The notes beneath the pieces are model-generated. The model saw only the letters and a list, made by a program, of their open reading frames with translations, did not search any database and was not told the origin of the DNA. A program made the position numbers and the translations under genes. Shown here in pieces: positions 10,620-24,261 of a stretch of DNA of 64,000 bases (positions are counted from its first letter, which is position 1; each line of letters starts with the position of its first letter). Source of the stretch: Isoetes taiwanensis (taxonomy: Eukaryota; Streptophyta; Lycopodiopsida; Isoetales; Isoetaceae); NCBI GenBank assembly GCA_021234155.1, contig JAJEKV010000049.1, positions 5,015,001 to 5,079,000 on the forward strand, written 5' to 3'.

Positions 10620-11050
10620 TGAGATCTATTCTGGTTGGAGAGCCGCCCGGGGCGGCCTTTGCTTTGTGTTGCCCCAACCTCACTGTTGAGGATGAAAGCC
10701 ATGCCTTCAAAGGTCGTCTAGCCTATAGTCGGTCCGGCTCGCTACATTCTCTTGGTGCGACTTCGGTTCCGCCTGCGAGCTACTCGACGCCGCCGGGATT
10801 CGATCCCTGGCTCCCCTCAGGAGGTTTTGGATCTATGGACTCATCTCTCGGCCTACGAGTCACCCGAGGTGCCGGGAATTCATGTGTGTATATTCATGTG
10901 TATATATATGTATATTTGTACAGTACCAGCGAGTTTTGTTCTTTGCGACGGTTTTTCCTCCCTAAGGGGGTTTTTAATCCGTGTAGCAACGGGCTGCGGG
11001 CTAATACCCGTGTAATTTGGGTCCCATAGGCCGATTGGCCTCTCCGCTTG
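10620..11050 (-). mobile_element. SINE-like insert within the LINE
   Basis: A GC-richer block interrupts the minus-strand LINE. On the minus strand it contains ggatcgaatcc (at about 10796-10806), close to the pol III B box GGTTCGANTCC. About 45 bp upstream is a weak A-box-like stretch (tcgtaggccgag). An AT-repeat stretch (tatacatatatatacaca) lies within it. Exact ends and target duplications were not determined. Confidence 0.3.
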
Positions 11051-11069
11051 ACGATAAAAGAACCTTCCT

Positions 11070-11700
11070 TCATTCCTTCCTTCCTACCGCCCACTCTGAA
11101 AGTCTTATTTTTGAGATGTCTGATGCTACCTTCTCATTCAATATCACATAGTCTACTATGCTCTTACCATGTATGTTCTGGATCGTGAATTCACCTGACT
11201 TGGCCCATCTCGTCATTCCATTTCCTATAACTACTCCTGCTATAGTGCATATTTCTAACAGCAGTTCCCTTTGGCGTTCATATCTGCTTTGTCTTCGGTG
11301 TGCCTTTTCCATTCAACTGCTCTTTCTGTTTGCGCCTACTGTCCTCTATCTCGTTGATGCTCATGATTTGTGCCTATTCTTGCTGCATCCTGGCATTGAA
11401 GTCGCCTACCAGAATCATAGGCCCTTTGTCCTTCCATTTCATGATTACTTTCCCCACGTCCAGCAATTCCACTTTGTCGCTATTAGATGGGCAATATGCA
11501 GTTATCGGTTATAAGATCTTCACTACTAACCCGTTTTATGTTCATAAGCATATATCTTTTATTAACATCCAAAGAATACAATTCGAGCCTTTCAAGCTAT
11601 ACTATTCTTCATGTAATAGGCTAATCCCGCATTCCCTTTTCCTGCCTTAAAATTTTTCTCTTTTTCGCATGTAAATAGTTGGTATCCCTCCTCCTCTCGT
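11070..11700 (-). pseudogene. LINE apurinic-type endonuclease domain
   Basis: Minus strand. KGPMILVGDFNARM is encoded at about 11424-11385, the GDFNAR hallmark of LINE endonucleases. About 230 bp further, FTIQNIHGKSIVDYVILNEK (around 11195-11130) matches the (I/V)DY(V/I) motif near the C-terminus of the domain. A stop (TAG) follows the first motif after four residues and frames change between the motifs, so the domain is dead. Confidence 0.65.
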
Positions 11701-11740
11701 AGTCTTTTTTGTCTCATGTTCCCATGATTCTACCAACATA

Positions 11741-13219
11741 TTATGTCATATCCATCTTTGCTTGAGCCTCTCTCCGTCGTCCCAAGGGTATCCCATATAG
11801 TTCCAAGACCATATACTTGTTGCCTTCCTTTGGATGTTTCCTGCTCTTTAGGTACAGTGGCTCCACAATAGTTTCCTTGTTTGACCCCCTCATTTTTGCA
11901 ACCGACGTCCCCCTTCCTCCATTTTGTTGTATATGTCCTCTTCTCGAGCTCTCCCCTTTCCCCTTCCTCCTACTATTCACAATTGCTACTCGATTTTGTT
12001 CCCCCTGTGTTGCCGTTATTTGTGCTTATTACCTCATGTGCCGTTTGTGCGCCTTCCTCCTCCCCCTCGATGATTTTGATCCCATCTCCTCCTGGGCTTT
12101 GGTTTGCCACAGGAATTGTATTGTCCACTGTTCCTCTTGAGTAGGAAGACCTTCCCATTCGGACTCTGCATGTATCCCCGCTGATTAGGTTCCTCCCTTC
12201 GGCCCGTTCTTTTATGCAACACTTGTCCCCATTTTTTCGCTTTCGTGGACTCTTGTACTTTGATCCGTTCGGCTTGGGTCCATCACGGATATCATTTCCT
12301 TTTGCTGCCATGTCCGGTGAGTCGATTTATATATCCGGCCTGCCTCTCCACTCTCCAAACCCGGACCCCGACAATTATACTTTGGTGCTTCTTGAACACC
12401 GTCTTCAATATTTCTCTCGGTCAATCGATGAGTGTCCCTCGTTAGGCTTCTTCATTATCCCTATCAACCTAACATCCCATTTAATCCTATTGCATTTCTT
12501 CAAATTCCATGGTGTGTGGCTTTATCTTATCATAGCAATCCCGTTACCATGATTCTTGGATTTTTCGCCTCGATCTCTTCCAATACCGCAATTGTTCTTC
12601 CATTCTCCCATCCCTTATATCTTCCCTTCGATGTTTGATATTGGCGACTTTGTTCGCCTTATCCTTCGCTTAGGCATTCAAATGCGGCCCATCCTTGCAT
12701 CTCGGCCTCTAGCCGTTCATCCATCCGGGCGGAAGTCCTGAAAACTGTTGATTGCTGTTGTTCTTGCTGCCTCCCCTTCTTATGCTAGCTAGAGCTTTGC
12801 CCTCGATTGCCATCACGCTTTTTTGTTCGATCCTTACGGCTTGTTCTTTTCGGGCCGGGTTCATGTGTACCGGGATCGTTATGGGGTGGTTGTACTTTTC
12901 CTCCTATTTATTTTTTGCGTATCAATGGTACCACATTTGAAATCGCCATCCTTTTTGCGGGATCATTATGGCTCTGCCGCATGTTCCTGTTATTGATTTT
13001 TGTTTTCTCCTTCTTTCTGTGTCTTTGATATTGGCGTAAATTCAGGTAGTGGGTTAGACCAGCTATATCCCGTTGATTGGCCGAGGGTGACCCACTATAT
13101 GCCAAATTTTTTTCGGGGTTTGGCCAACATGTGTAGTTCCATTCCCGGTGGCCCGAATACCGCTTGGTGGTCTTGCCCTCGTTATCTTCAGAGTATGGCA
13201 CGGGTTTTACCACGTCCAT
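11741..13219 (-). pseudogene. Probable LINE ORF1 remnant
   Basis: Several minus-strand frames of basic, Gly/Ser/Glu-rich protein (SRRKGKGESSRRGHIQQNGG, ESEKMG, RQYQRHRKKEKTKIN) lie immediately 5' of the endonuclease in the element's reading direction. No zinc knuckle is clear. Assignment rests mainly on position. Confidence 0.35.
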
Positions 13220-13551
13220 AACTTTGCCTCTCTCCTTTTAGTGGATCTTACGTTGTTCATCATTCCCCTAAAGCCGCGTTTACACCCGTGGGTGGTGTTT
13301 TCAAAATTATGGTGGTGGGAATCGGTTGGTGGGTCTAGCCCTCACTATCACGGTATATGGGCCGAGAGAGTGCCTCACCGGTTGTCCGTGAAGCTTACCC
13401 CCATCCTCCTTTTTCTGTTGTACATATCATCTTTGCTAGTTTGTACCATGGGTCCAAAGGCGTTCATATATTTAGTAGAGTACTTTATTATCCCTTCGAC
13501 CAAAAAGGCCTTCTGACTTGTTTAGAGCCCTCTTCCAATTATGTTGGTTGA

Positions 13552-14160
13552 GCAAAGACTTGTATGTGTAGCCATCCTATGGGCTAGAATTGTTAGGTTA
13601 ACATTCCGCACCCGCTTTCTATTGGTTTCATGGCCATGCGGGGGCATCATTACTTAAGGCTTTAAGCCAGTTATTTGAGGTCAAATCATTCCATGTTTGG
13701 AGCCATGGTCGCTCTCTTTTCCGTCCTATCCATCTGTGCTCTGTACTCTAGCCTTTCATATGTTTTAAGTGGTTCTACTGGAATCCACAATTTTTTGTCC
13801 TAATTAACTCGGGAGAGAAGAATTATGTATTTAAGCTATCACCTTATAATACCTGAAACTCAATGTCTGGATTAATATCAAAAAAATTATTTACTTCATA
13901 CAAAAATTGGTGTCAGTTGAGTGTTGGACCACCTTATAATCACTACTTCATTCTGTTACAATATCATTAAAAAAAAATTTAAACTAAAGTTGGGGTGTAT
14001 GCGTAACATGTTGGCAATGGCAAACACGGCCATGAGAAGGGAAGACGCATTCAGGGCAGAAGGGTTTCACTTTTAGAGTAGAAGGCATGGCTCTATCAAA
14101 CACGGAGCTGGACCTGTTGACGGTTTATGGTAGCTACCGAAAAAGCACACATGTTGGGGG
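13552..14160. other. No gene recognised
   Basis: Non-coding sequence with no repeats I could match elsewhere. Confidence 0.4.
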
Positions 14161-14161
14161 A

Positions 14162-14670
14162 TCACCCTTGGCCTGCTGCTGGGTCGTTCCTGTTATTTGA
14201 GGGCTCCCCAGCCTTTTTGATCTTTTCAGTCCCTCTTGAAAGCAACACCCTACAAACATACTCGAGCGTATTTTTTTCACAGCAATTTACACAAACTTTG
14301 GCATAGTCACCCACCAAAAGCACATGTTGATACCTTTCTGATTTTTGGATTTCCCCTATGACTGCTACAGATTGAAACACTTCAACGCCCTTTCCCTATC
14401 ATTACGTCTTCAGATCATCATTGTCACCCAAACTCCCATTATTTCTATCAAATGCAAACCAGAAATGAATCTTTCATGTCCCGAAAGGGATGCATCCGGA
14501 TACATAGGCAATGTACCCTCCCCAGAGGCCATGCAAGAATTCAGACCCTTTTCTAAACATAAGCAGGTCCCGCCGCACAGGCACCATGGTCCCATATCCT
14601 CCAGCTCTTTGTTGAAGGGACCGTCAGACACCTGTACCACTGATCTTCTTTTTCCTTGACATCCCATCAA
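14162..14670 (-). other. Two weak unrecognised ORFs
   Basis: Minus-strand frames 14670-14410 and 14380-14162. The first contains ELEDMGPWCLCGGTCLCLEK and the second SERYQHVLLVGDYAKVCVNC. Both have some coding character, and their order and spacing would allow one broken gene. No family is recognised. Confidence 0.2.
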
Positions 14671-14704
14671 TTGTTGTTGTTTCTATAAAAGTGTGAATAA
14701 CACT

Positions 14705-16090
14705 GGCATGTAGCCCTAAGGGCTTGGGATAAAGTTGGCGGTAATTAAGCCCGGAATTCAACATAATACATTTCATCGACTTTGTGTGGATGATTAAGAT
14801 TTATGTGAATGATTAAGTACTTTGATAAAAGCAATTAAGCCTAGCAAGTGGTTATTCCATTAGGCATAAGTATAGTGCGCACCGGGGTTTCACCATGTTG
14901 ACCACCAAGAAGCCGTAGGGCCGTCGAGGAAGAAGATAGGGTGAAGGTCATATCATCGTTAGGCATTCCTCTTGAAGAATAGAGAGAGGTGCCATAGATA
15001 TAAAACATGTATTAGTAGATCTTTGAATTTTACCTCAGATCTCTGAATTCTTGGAAACCAAGAAATGGATTTTATTATCAAGAAATGGATATGGTTTTCA
15101 AAACTCTAAAACCTCAAGAACAATTTAGCAGTGTTAGAATCCAAACTCGTTTCCTATTTTCTTGCCATATCTCCAATTTGTGGAACGGATGGCGTGATCT
15201 CAGGCATTCTACTTAGCTTGTTTAAGCATTGCACAAAGATGAAACGCCTTCATTCTACTTCTAAATAGCCTATCATTGCATAGCATGATCAAAAACTAAG
15301 ATTGCATTAAGATTATTGTGTCTCACTATTTTGTCTTTATATGTCCGGTTACCTTGCCTAAACAAGCTTGATCTTCCAGAGGCTAGAAATAAAAACAAAG
15401 TTTCGAAATAGGAGCCAATCTGTCCAGATCAAGCCATTATTAAATGCCATCATGTGCATGCAAAAAATTGGACTCAAAACTCGAGGAAGCCATGCAATAA
15501 TGCATCTAATATTCTTATTCAACATTCTGCATTTTAATTCATCATTCTAGTTCTCATCTACAACCCTATACATTCAGCACTATACTACAACATCTACAAC
15601 CTACACATTTTCACATAATCCAACATCTTCAAGTTATTCATGATCCAACATCAATCCACAACCATAGTCCATATTCCAACATCATACAACACATTATATA
15701 TTATTGCAACTTGTTTTCATTTACGTCAAATGAAGGAATATGAAGTGGAAATCTTCCAAATATCTTGAGAAATATATATTAAAAACATTGTGAATTTTTT
15801 TTTTCTTAACTACCATGCATTGTTTCTCTAAATAAGGCTCTGATTGCACAAACTCCAAGTATATGACGGGGTAGGTATGTAAAAATCAAGACAATACATG
15901 TAAGTACATATATTGATAAAACGGTTTTCTTTACATATGCCTAGGTGAGACCTCTACCGGTAGACTCCCTGAGCACGATGGGAACAGATATGCTACATAA
16001 TTTGGGATATAGTTCGGATTGGGATGATAAAAGCACAAGATATTGGACCGAAAGAGATGTAAGTGGCTAGTGTAGCTTTTTTGCTGTCGT
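14705..16090 (+). repeat. Old copy of repeat B end, split by a ~1-kb insert
   Basis: Positions 14705-14885 match 38065-38235 and 42370-42540 (shared words gggcttggga, gtggatgattaaga, taagtggttattccatt). The continuation of the same repeat (gggaacaaacg, attgggatgataa, agtggctagtgt) appears only at about 15975-16085. About 1.05 kb of unrelated AT-rich sequence (14886 to about 15950) lies between the halves. Confidence 0.6.
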
Positions 16091-19000
16091 ATAGGTTGTT
16101 CCCTTTAGGTGCGCAAACTTGTTTATATAATGTATATCCTAGGTATGCCGAATTTGTGATGCTGGTGACTGCCCAAACCTACATTGGTGCCACAGGCAGG
16201 TGCAGTGCTGCGGTCACGTGCATTGTGTTTGCGTTGAACTGGGTAAGAGAGAGGTGGGGAAGCCCTGCAAGAGGTGTAGCTTCCAAGATTTTCCACCACT
16301 ACTGTTTACCGGGTCCTTTTTCTCCTTCATTTCAGTGTATCTGAGTCTTTTGTTCTTCCTTTTGCCATACAGCCTTCATATCGCCGGGTCCATAGGTTTG
16401 TAAGGTTCTCTTGCTCTCCCCACACGCTGTAGCGAATTTGGATGAGCTATGGGCGCAAATACCTCAGATGGGTTTGAGACCTTAGACCTCGTTTGGGTTC
16501 ACAAGTCAGGTCTGTGCCAACTCTTGGAACAGAAATGAAGAAGATGGATTTTTTGTTCTGCCTTGCAGCAGAGCAAAATGGCCCATTCTTGCTGAGACAA
16601 AGAAGATAATCCGGCATCTACTTACAAAGAAATTCCAGATAGGCTCCTCCCAGATTTACTACATAATACTGAGAAGACCCATATTAACAACAACGAGGGT
16701 TCTGTTTTTCTGCTCGACCATATGCGTAAAAAAAAAAAGACAACCCCATTTTGAGGTTTTAGATGTCCGCCTTTATTGACGGTTCTTTTCAAATGTGGGC
16801 AGTGGAGCGAAAAGGTATATTCATAATTTGAGGAGCAATAGAAATAGCTACTTTGGGATATGCCGCAGCGGCGAGATATGGCGTTAGTTAAAATGGAAGC
16901 ATGGCAAGATAATGACGCGTGCAAGCTGCTCCAGTGCCGCAGCCCTCAGCCTCTTGCCAGCCAAACCGCCACTGCTCACCAGATTAATCCCAGCCTGAGA
17001 AATCCCAAATCTATGCTCAGCGAATGTTAGAACCAAAGTCTACGAAAGCAGAAAGTTTGTTCTAACTGCAACAGCAGTTATCCTCTGTTTTCTCCATCTT
17101 CGACACGATCTTATCATGTTTTGACCCTAACAGAATAACAATACTTCGTGTGCTTTTCATCTATTGATTACGCTCAGCTTGATTTTGGACCTTCCGAGCA
17201 AGAATTTTTCTTCCTGCCACCATCTACAAATCAAGTATTTTGCTTTTGCTGGGATCGTGCGTGGACGAAATACGTTTCTTTACGCTTTATCTGCTAGATT
17301 TTTGGAAATCTCTATTTTCTTTTTACTGTGTAAATATTATTTTTCTAAAACCTTTTTGGCCCGTAACGAACTCCAACGTTCTGCAAATTGCTCCTGTCGT
17401 GGATCACTAGCTGGAACCAGTTTCTAGGCTTCGTAGTTTCGTTGTTTTTAGATATATTATTGAAACTGGTTTTTGCTCCTCATGCTGAAGCTGGGTCAGC
17501 AAGGCAAAATGCCATTTGTATCTTCTCAAGATGTATACAAAAAAGCCAAGTTTTCTGTTAGATGAAGTAGCTATTTTATGCTCCTTTTTTGTGTTTAGCA
17601 AGCTGCTGAGTGAAATTTGGCAATTTGTGCTACAGGGAGACAAATTTGAGGAGAAAATATATGTAGAAATAAGAGGAATTGTACAACATCAAAACCATAT
17701 GTAATGAGCATGTAGTAAGGGTCAATGTAGTTCTGTTATACACAGCTTTCAGCTGGCCAAGCACGCCCTCGCCACCGGCCGCTCCTCTTCCCCATTGCAT
17801 TTGTTCTTCGCTATGTGCTGTTGGTTCCTTTGCGCGCCAACTCCATCGGGAATCAAGTAGCACCGTGGTCTTTCTTCCCGCTAAGCACAGATCGGTATCC
17901 ACCAGTAGTTAATAGAAAACTTGTAATACTACATTGTTGTTTTCATCCATCTTTTGCTTTGTGTACTCCATGCTTGTTCTAATCTCTATTGCTTATCTTT
18001 TATCTCGCTTAGCTTGCTCTATCGTTTTCCTTCTTCTTCCTTCTCGCGACATTGCAGCCCGTATGTTGAACTTGAATGATGCATAATGCATCTCCCCGTG
18101 TCACTGCCACCATTCCATTTTGCTTACCCGTATGCTTCCTTTCTTCTGGGGTATGTCAAGTTAGATCTTCTTCTGATTATGCGTGCGTGCGTGCGCTTCG
18201 ATCTTCGCCAGTCATCTTTTGTTTCTTGCATTCCTTCTGTAGAAGTTTGATCATTTTCTAGAATTGATTAGTTGGTGCGCGTTAAGGCGTTGGTCATAAG
18301 TATCGCGCATCCTCGGAGATTTTGGGCTCAAAGTATTTGTGCAACTCATTAAATTAAAGAGTGGTGTAGATGAGAAAGGCGAAGGTTCGTATTGCCATTT
18401 GTAATTCTAATGGCCTTGAATAAGCGTATTTAGAAGATTTACCAAATTGAATTCAGGTAAAATGCATAAAGCCCATTTTACATCTCAACCAAAGACTGGT
18501 TCCCAAAAAATTCAAGGAAGCCATCGGGCAGGACATTTACTGGTTATTGTGTCACCTTAAAGCTTATAAAGAAAGAGATGAATGCCCGACAATGTTAGAT
18601 CTACCCACTACATGAATGTCCTTCATTGCACGCATGAAAACTGTTCTTGAACCTCCCACAAAGCCCAACTTTTCCGTAAAAATGGAAATAAAATTTTCCT
18701 TAGCTAGCAACATCTCTTTCATTGTAGAATGCATGTGGTACCTATATTTACGTAAAGAACTGCCTACCAAACAAGAAAAAAATTTAACTGAATATAAATT
18801 ATGTAGAGAAACAAAAATCAAAGAAGCAAAGAACAAGAGAACACATTCTAGAAAACATAATTGATTTTTGGGAGTCACGCTGCCGCCTTCAAATATTAGA
18901 ATCCTTGTCTTCTCAGCAACAAGACATACAAATATGCTCTTATGAAGAAAATATGAACATCAAGACAGTAACAAGACATACAAATATGCCTTATAAAGAA

Positions 19001-22000
19001 AATAAGAACATCCAAGACCACAAACCAACACCATGATTCCCAAAGTGACTTGCTACGTACAAATGCAAACTTGTTCCATTTGGAAGATTGTTCATGTCCT
19101 TGGATTGCCACATGGGGTTCAGTCTTATCTTTTGAAATCTTATCTTACAAGCAAATGGAGTTTGAGCAGCCAATGCCAAATCATTCTTACCTTTCTATTA
19201 TTCAAAATGTAATAAATACATAACTAAAAAAAAAGCAAAATAATAGCGAACTGAGGCCACAATGCCATGCGCAGAGCTTGTTGGCAAGATTACCTCAAGC
19301 AGATGATCTAGAGATGCCGCTTGATTTAGAGATTTACCTCCATATTTCCATGATGCTGCAAAGTAGAATACCATATCTTATCTTCCAGATCTATTAAAAG
19401 CAAAATGGAGAGGGATTATTTGGAGTGTGTATTCTCAGAGCAAAGCCCCGCCGAATAAGCGCTATGGAAAGCCTAGAGGTGAAAAACCAACGCAAAAATA
19501 ATAATAATAATGTCAGTAACCAAGCAGACGAACCAAAATACGCCGTATACAGTAACACGTGATTCTTGCAACGCAAGGTTGGGGATATATGTATTTAACC
19601 ATCATCGGGATTGTTTATGCCGAACCTATTATTTGTACCACCTTGCAATCTCCCAAAGAGCAGAGTTAGAGCGCGCGCGTACTCATTTGACACTAAAATC
19701 ACAGAATGGTAAAATTACAGTGTATGTTATAAAGTCCTTAGCAAAATGTGTTCTCTATGTGTTGTGTTCTTGGAAAGATTTAAAAATTGGTGTGAGCCTT
19801 CGTGATAATGTCGCCTGGTATTTCGCCTCTTCTAACATAAGCAAATCCTGGGAGTAGAGATCCATCTAGTTTTCAAAGTTCCTAAAGCCGCAGCGCAAAG
19901 ACTCCAAAATAGAGACATACCGCCTATCAACGTAGAGTGCTATGTACATATCCTTTCTATAGCATATATTAGAGTATGTTCCCATGAACAATCATGATCT
20001 TGCTCACAGCAGCACATGCAACACCATTATTTAGAGCTATCCTTTATTTATTATAAAGTTTTGGTGTATGTCGTGCATCAAACCCTAAAAATTCGACACG
20101 TCCAGATTTGGCCGAACTGATGGTGAGGATGAGCCATGTCACAAAGTTTTAGGGTTAGAGGAAGGAAAAAGCATCGCTAGCAAAAGGCTGCCCGGCTAGG
20201 AGATTAGCTTCAGTAGTTAGCGGCATTTAATGGCATGCATCAACATGGCTTCAAAACTTCGATGTCGCCATAGCATCATTCGTTGGTCAGGTTTACCCTG
20301 GAAATTTGAAGAGGGTAGGGTTTGAAGGATATGGTTTGCTTCTGTAACTTCTTGAATGGCATCCTAGTCCGCGAACGCTTGAAACTTCGAGCTAAGGTAA
20401 GATTTATAGAAAGCAGAAACGTTCCAAGCCTTTTCTAAGCGTACTAGGTCGAGGATAGATTACTTGAAAATGACAAGCTGGATCAAAAATCTCAATCCGA
20501 GCTGTGCAATTCGCTCATGTTTGCCCCTGACTAAAAACCTTGGGATTACCACGGCTTTTAGGTTTCCTACAAAGCAAAATGGAGATGCCTATCACTTCGC
20601 TTTATGCGCATGCCTCCTGTGTTTCATATACTTGTTGTCTGCAATACAAAGTTGCATCCTCGACTCAAGGTACAGATATGAAGCGCAAATCGTAGTTCAA
20701 GCATTGTAACAAGGCGTGAATGCCATTCCTTCAAAATTGTTCCAAGCTAGCAAGGATAAAGGTTGGGGGGCTCAAAGTTCATCAAGTATATTATATGTTC
20801 TTCGATCACTGTGATCAGATCTCGCCTCGCGCTTGTTTTCAACAATGTGTAAGATATATATTTGGCTAACTTAGCTTTCTTTGTAAATAATGTACATGAG
20901 TACATTTATGAGATTGTTCATATATTTTTTTTTGATCTTTATAGGCGGGTGGCATGAGGCATGCTTTTTCAGTCTCATTAGGGACCTGTACAAAGTCCTA
21001 TAATCTATTTAAAAAGTAGAGTTATGGATCGCACAACCTCGAAGTAAGTATGTATTCAAATTTGTTGGGATCTTCTTGTGGAATCCACCCTAGCTTTTCA
21101 CGCGCTGCCTTGCAATTCATGAAACAAGTAGTAAAGGGCCTCAAGCCTCATGTTATTGATTCTCGGCTGAGTTTTGTAGGCGGAGAAAGAGGGTTAGTTT
21201 TGAAGCATTTAAGCCTCTCACTTTGACTTTGGACTTTATTCGACATCAGCGTGATAAACTCTCTCCGCAAAATATGGAACCGCGGCATACGATCTTTCTC
21301 TTGTAAATGGTTGAGCAAGGATATGGTTCGCATGTTCTATGGGTTTTGTAATGACAATGATTCAATCCAACTTTTTGATTCTCCGGCTGAGTTTTTGTAG
21401 AAATATGACAAATATGACGTCGTCATGATAACCTCTCTACGCAAAATATGGGCCGATAAGGGCACATGATCTTTCTCGTAAATGGTTGAGATTCTCATGT
21501 TCAATGGATTTTTAAAGACAAAGATTTTTAAAAGATCTCATGTGGTGGGTGAAATGGATGTATGCCCTAATATTTCCTTTTTGCATATGAAAAGAAGTTT
21601 AAAACATGTACTCGGTTGGGCAATATCATATATGGTGCAATACTTGAAAAACAATTTACATTTGGCAATATATCTCCCCTGGACATTTGTGCCAAATGAT
21701 ATTTGTTATTAAAAAACACAAATCTGGGTTGGCGTTGAAGCTAAATGGACATGTCCATTACTTATTCCAAGGAAAAAAAGGTTGTATTATATAATAACAA
21801 CATCGCGCCTTCATTATTCTATCGCACCTTTTGCAAGCACCATTTTTGGCATGGTAATAAGTTTGCAAAGGCATTATAAAACTGCACATTGTTATTCCTC
21901 CGCACCTTTTGGCAAGGTAATAAGTTTGCAAGGCATTATAAGGCTAAGGCTGGATTGATTCTTGGCAATGAGGCTTCAATGTGCTAGAAGCATCCGGATC

Positions 22001-23180
22001 CAAAAGTTCTTAGTGATGTGATTAGCAACCAAGCTAGATTTATAGAAACTAGCAACTAAATAAATACCAAGTAAGTAAAGAGACATTTCTCTTACAACTA
22101 CTATTCTATTCTATTCTATTCTTACAATTTCCTCACTCATAATTCAAGGCTATGATATAACCTTTCACTCTTGTCACACCTGACAACTATTAGGTGTCTA
22201 ACTACTTATTATTCTTGAAAGTTTCCCATGGAATATCTATTACATAACATAGATATCCATAGGCTGATGGATATATATAATTACTCCTAAATGCTTGAAC
22301 ATAGACAATTGCCTATGCCCTATATTAGGCCAAAAGGCGTTAAAACATGCCCCCTACATAAATAAAAAATCAATATTGACACACAATCTATGTACGTCGC
22401 AACGCGGCAAATCAAGGCTTATCCTACACACGGCGCGCGCTGTGAGATTCCATATATCGGATTTTCTCGTAATGACCAAATTTTAAAGCGAAGGAATTCT
22501 TTATTTCTCATTTTTTTTCAAAAATGTTTGACCGCGTGTCTTCAATGAAAGTGATCAATAGTCAAAACTTGGATGTTGTTAAATGCTCCAAGATTCCACA
22601 GCTGGAAGGCTTAAGGTTTAGATTTGTTGGCGGTTTTAGAGTGTGTGCGATGTTGACAAATGCATGCATGTGTATTATCTATATATATTTCTAAGTAAAA
22701 ACCCAACAATTCGTTGAGCTCTCAGCGTTGAGCATCGTTATTTGCATACTTCATTGCAGCCAAAATATCTACGCTTCCATCGCCTAACGTATGAGCTGCA
22801 GATTCTAATTATCTTATGAAATTATTGATCCTGTAAATCGACAGCGTTGTTTCTCTTCTTGACTGGATCAAACCAGTTGACAATGCTAAATTATTGCTGA
22901 ATGTGAGCCGGACAAATGTTAGAACTAATGTGAATAAAGGTAAAAATTGTTTAATTTGGTAAGAAAATGTGGATTATATAATTCCATTAATGGCCGTGGC
23001 GTGGAATGTACATTCCAAACTTGTGGATGGGGTTTGCCTCCTTGACTTTGGACGTAGCTATTTTAACCTAAACCCGGTTTCAGGTGTTGTAAGGGCTGTA
23101 ATTTTCCTCAGCTTCTTCTTTGTCAACACTGATCGGCGATAGGCGTTGTGTTTCCTCGGTGGATGACCCACAGATATTGT
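16091..23180. other. Long non-coding stretch
   Basis: Seven kilobases with only short, overlapping, low-complexity frames. A 70-bp stretch at 20045-20110 (ttttggtgtatgtcgtgcat) resembles 49685-49746 upstream of EPSPS. A pentanucleotide run (ttcta)5 at about 22095-22122 resembles the tail of the LINE at 35.5 kb. A GC-rich run (gcgcgcgcg) lies at about 19670. Nothing else could be assigned. Confidence 0.4.
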
Positions 23181-23539
23181 TTTGTCGCAGAAATTGCGCT
23201 CGCACGGTCGGTCACCTATTGATGGAGCTTTCGCCTCTCTTCGGTTGAAAGCCCGAAGTTTTTCTCTCGTGAGATGGTCAGCGACTAAAACTAGGGATCA
23301 GCGTAGCGCGCGTTTGCTTGCAGGCCTTTGGCATTTTGCATTTCGTATTCGACATCTCTATTGGCTGCTCAAGCGCACGCTGCTGGCTGTGCATATAGTA
23401 GGTAAACAGCAATCTATAAAAGGGAGGAACAAAGGGGCCAAGGACAAAGAGTGGCCGAGTGAAACCCACGGAGGTCGCAAAACACAAAGTTCGGCGCATT
23501 AAGGTTTAGAAAAGGCGGCCCGGCTTCCGGCCCAGCCCG

Positions 23540-24180
23540 GCTTAGGGTTTCCCAGTGGAGGCTCTCCATCGAGGAAGGAGAATCGGATGAAGATGATCCG
23601 CCACTTTGAAGCTTGTAGCATGATCTAAAAGACGAACCGATAAAACTTCGAAAGTGGCTGTAGAAAACCTTTTTTAAATGAGAATGATGAGCTGAAGACA
23701 CAAAAACTTAGAATCCCGAGCCCTATATACCAGCCTTTTCGGGCGAGGAACCATCAATTTAAGAAAACATTGCCAATCTAGAAACAAAACTTGCAAATTT
23801 AGTGGCGCGAAACCACTAAAGAAATGTATGGTCCAGCACCATGAAAGGGTTATGTCTGCCTCCGAAAGCAATAATCCAGGGGCCAAAATCTGAAAGTCTC
23901 TCGTGTATTCAGAACTAGAACCACAGAGTTCAAAATATTAGCGGTAATTGAAGATTTCTTTAGAGATACAATGCACACGTGATCCTCAGTGGTTCATTCT
24001 AAGCACGAGGGTGGATTCAACGCAGCCAATTTACTCAAATTTAGAAGTGAAGCCGGGGGATAGAGTCTTACATCCGCAGGGCTGCCCTTGGGCAGGTTAT
24101 TAAGATTTGGATTGATCCTGATCTTTCTCCCTTATTTATTGAAATAAAAAGAAGAAAGAATGGGAAGTGGTGAAACAAGC
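23540..24180 (+). pseudogene. LINE ORF1 remnant
   Basis: One plus-strand frame reads as protein with scattered stops from about 23700 to 23930: PYIPAFSGEEPSI, stop, ENIANLETKLANLVARNH, stop, RNVWSSTMKGLCLPPKAIIQ. At about 24095 VIKIWIDPDLSPLFIEIK reads on. No nucleic-acid-binding finger is seen. The assignment rests on its position just before the endonuclease. Confidence 0.4.
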
Positions 24181-24261
24181 AAGGGCTGATGGATATGTGT
24201 ATATTTGATCGGAATGGTAAGGCAGTGGTCACTAAGCACAGAAAAAGCTAGGGACTCGGGG

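Larger units (their letters stand above)
10163..13500 (-). mobile_element. Decayed LINE, minus strand, no RT visible
   Basis: Reading down in coordinate, an ORF1-like basic region (about 13.2 to 11.7 kb) is followed by an endonuclease (11.7-11.07 kb) and the linker normally lying between endonuclease and reverse transcriptase (10.55-10.16 kb). No reverse transcriptase follows, so the element is truncated or its 3' part was lost. The linker is separated from the endonuclease by a SINE-like insert. The plus strand is pyrimidine-rich throughout, giving many spurious plus-strand frames. Confidence 0.6.

Noticed and set aside
10785-10815. tRNA gene suggested by the B-box-like gggattcgatccc
   Set aside because: No cloverleaf could be drawn around it; better explained as part of a SINE-like element.
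10335-13551. Plus-strand frames rich in Phe, Leu, Ser and Pro
   Set aside because: Shadows of the minus-strand LINE, whose endonuclease motifs are on the other strand.
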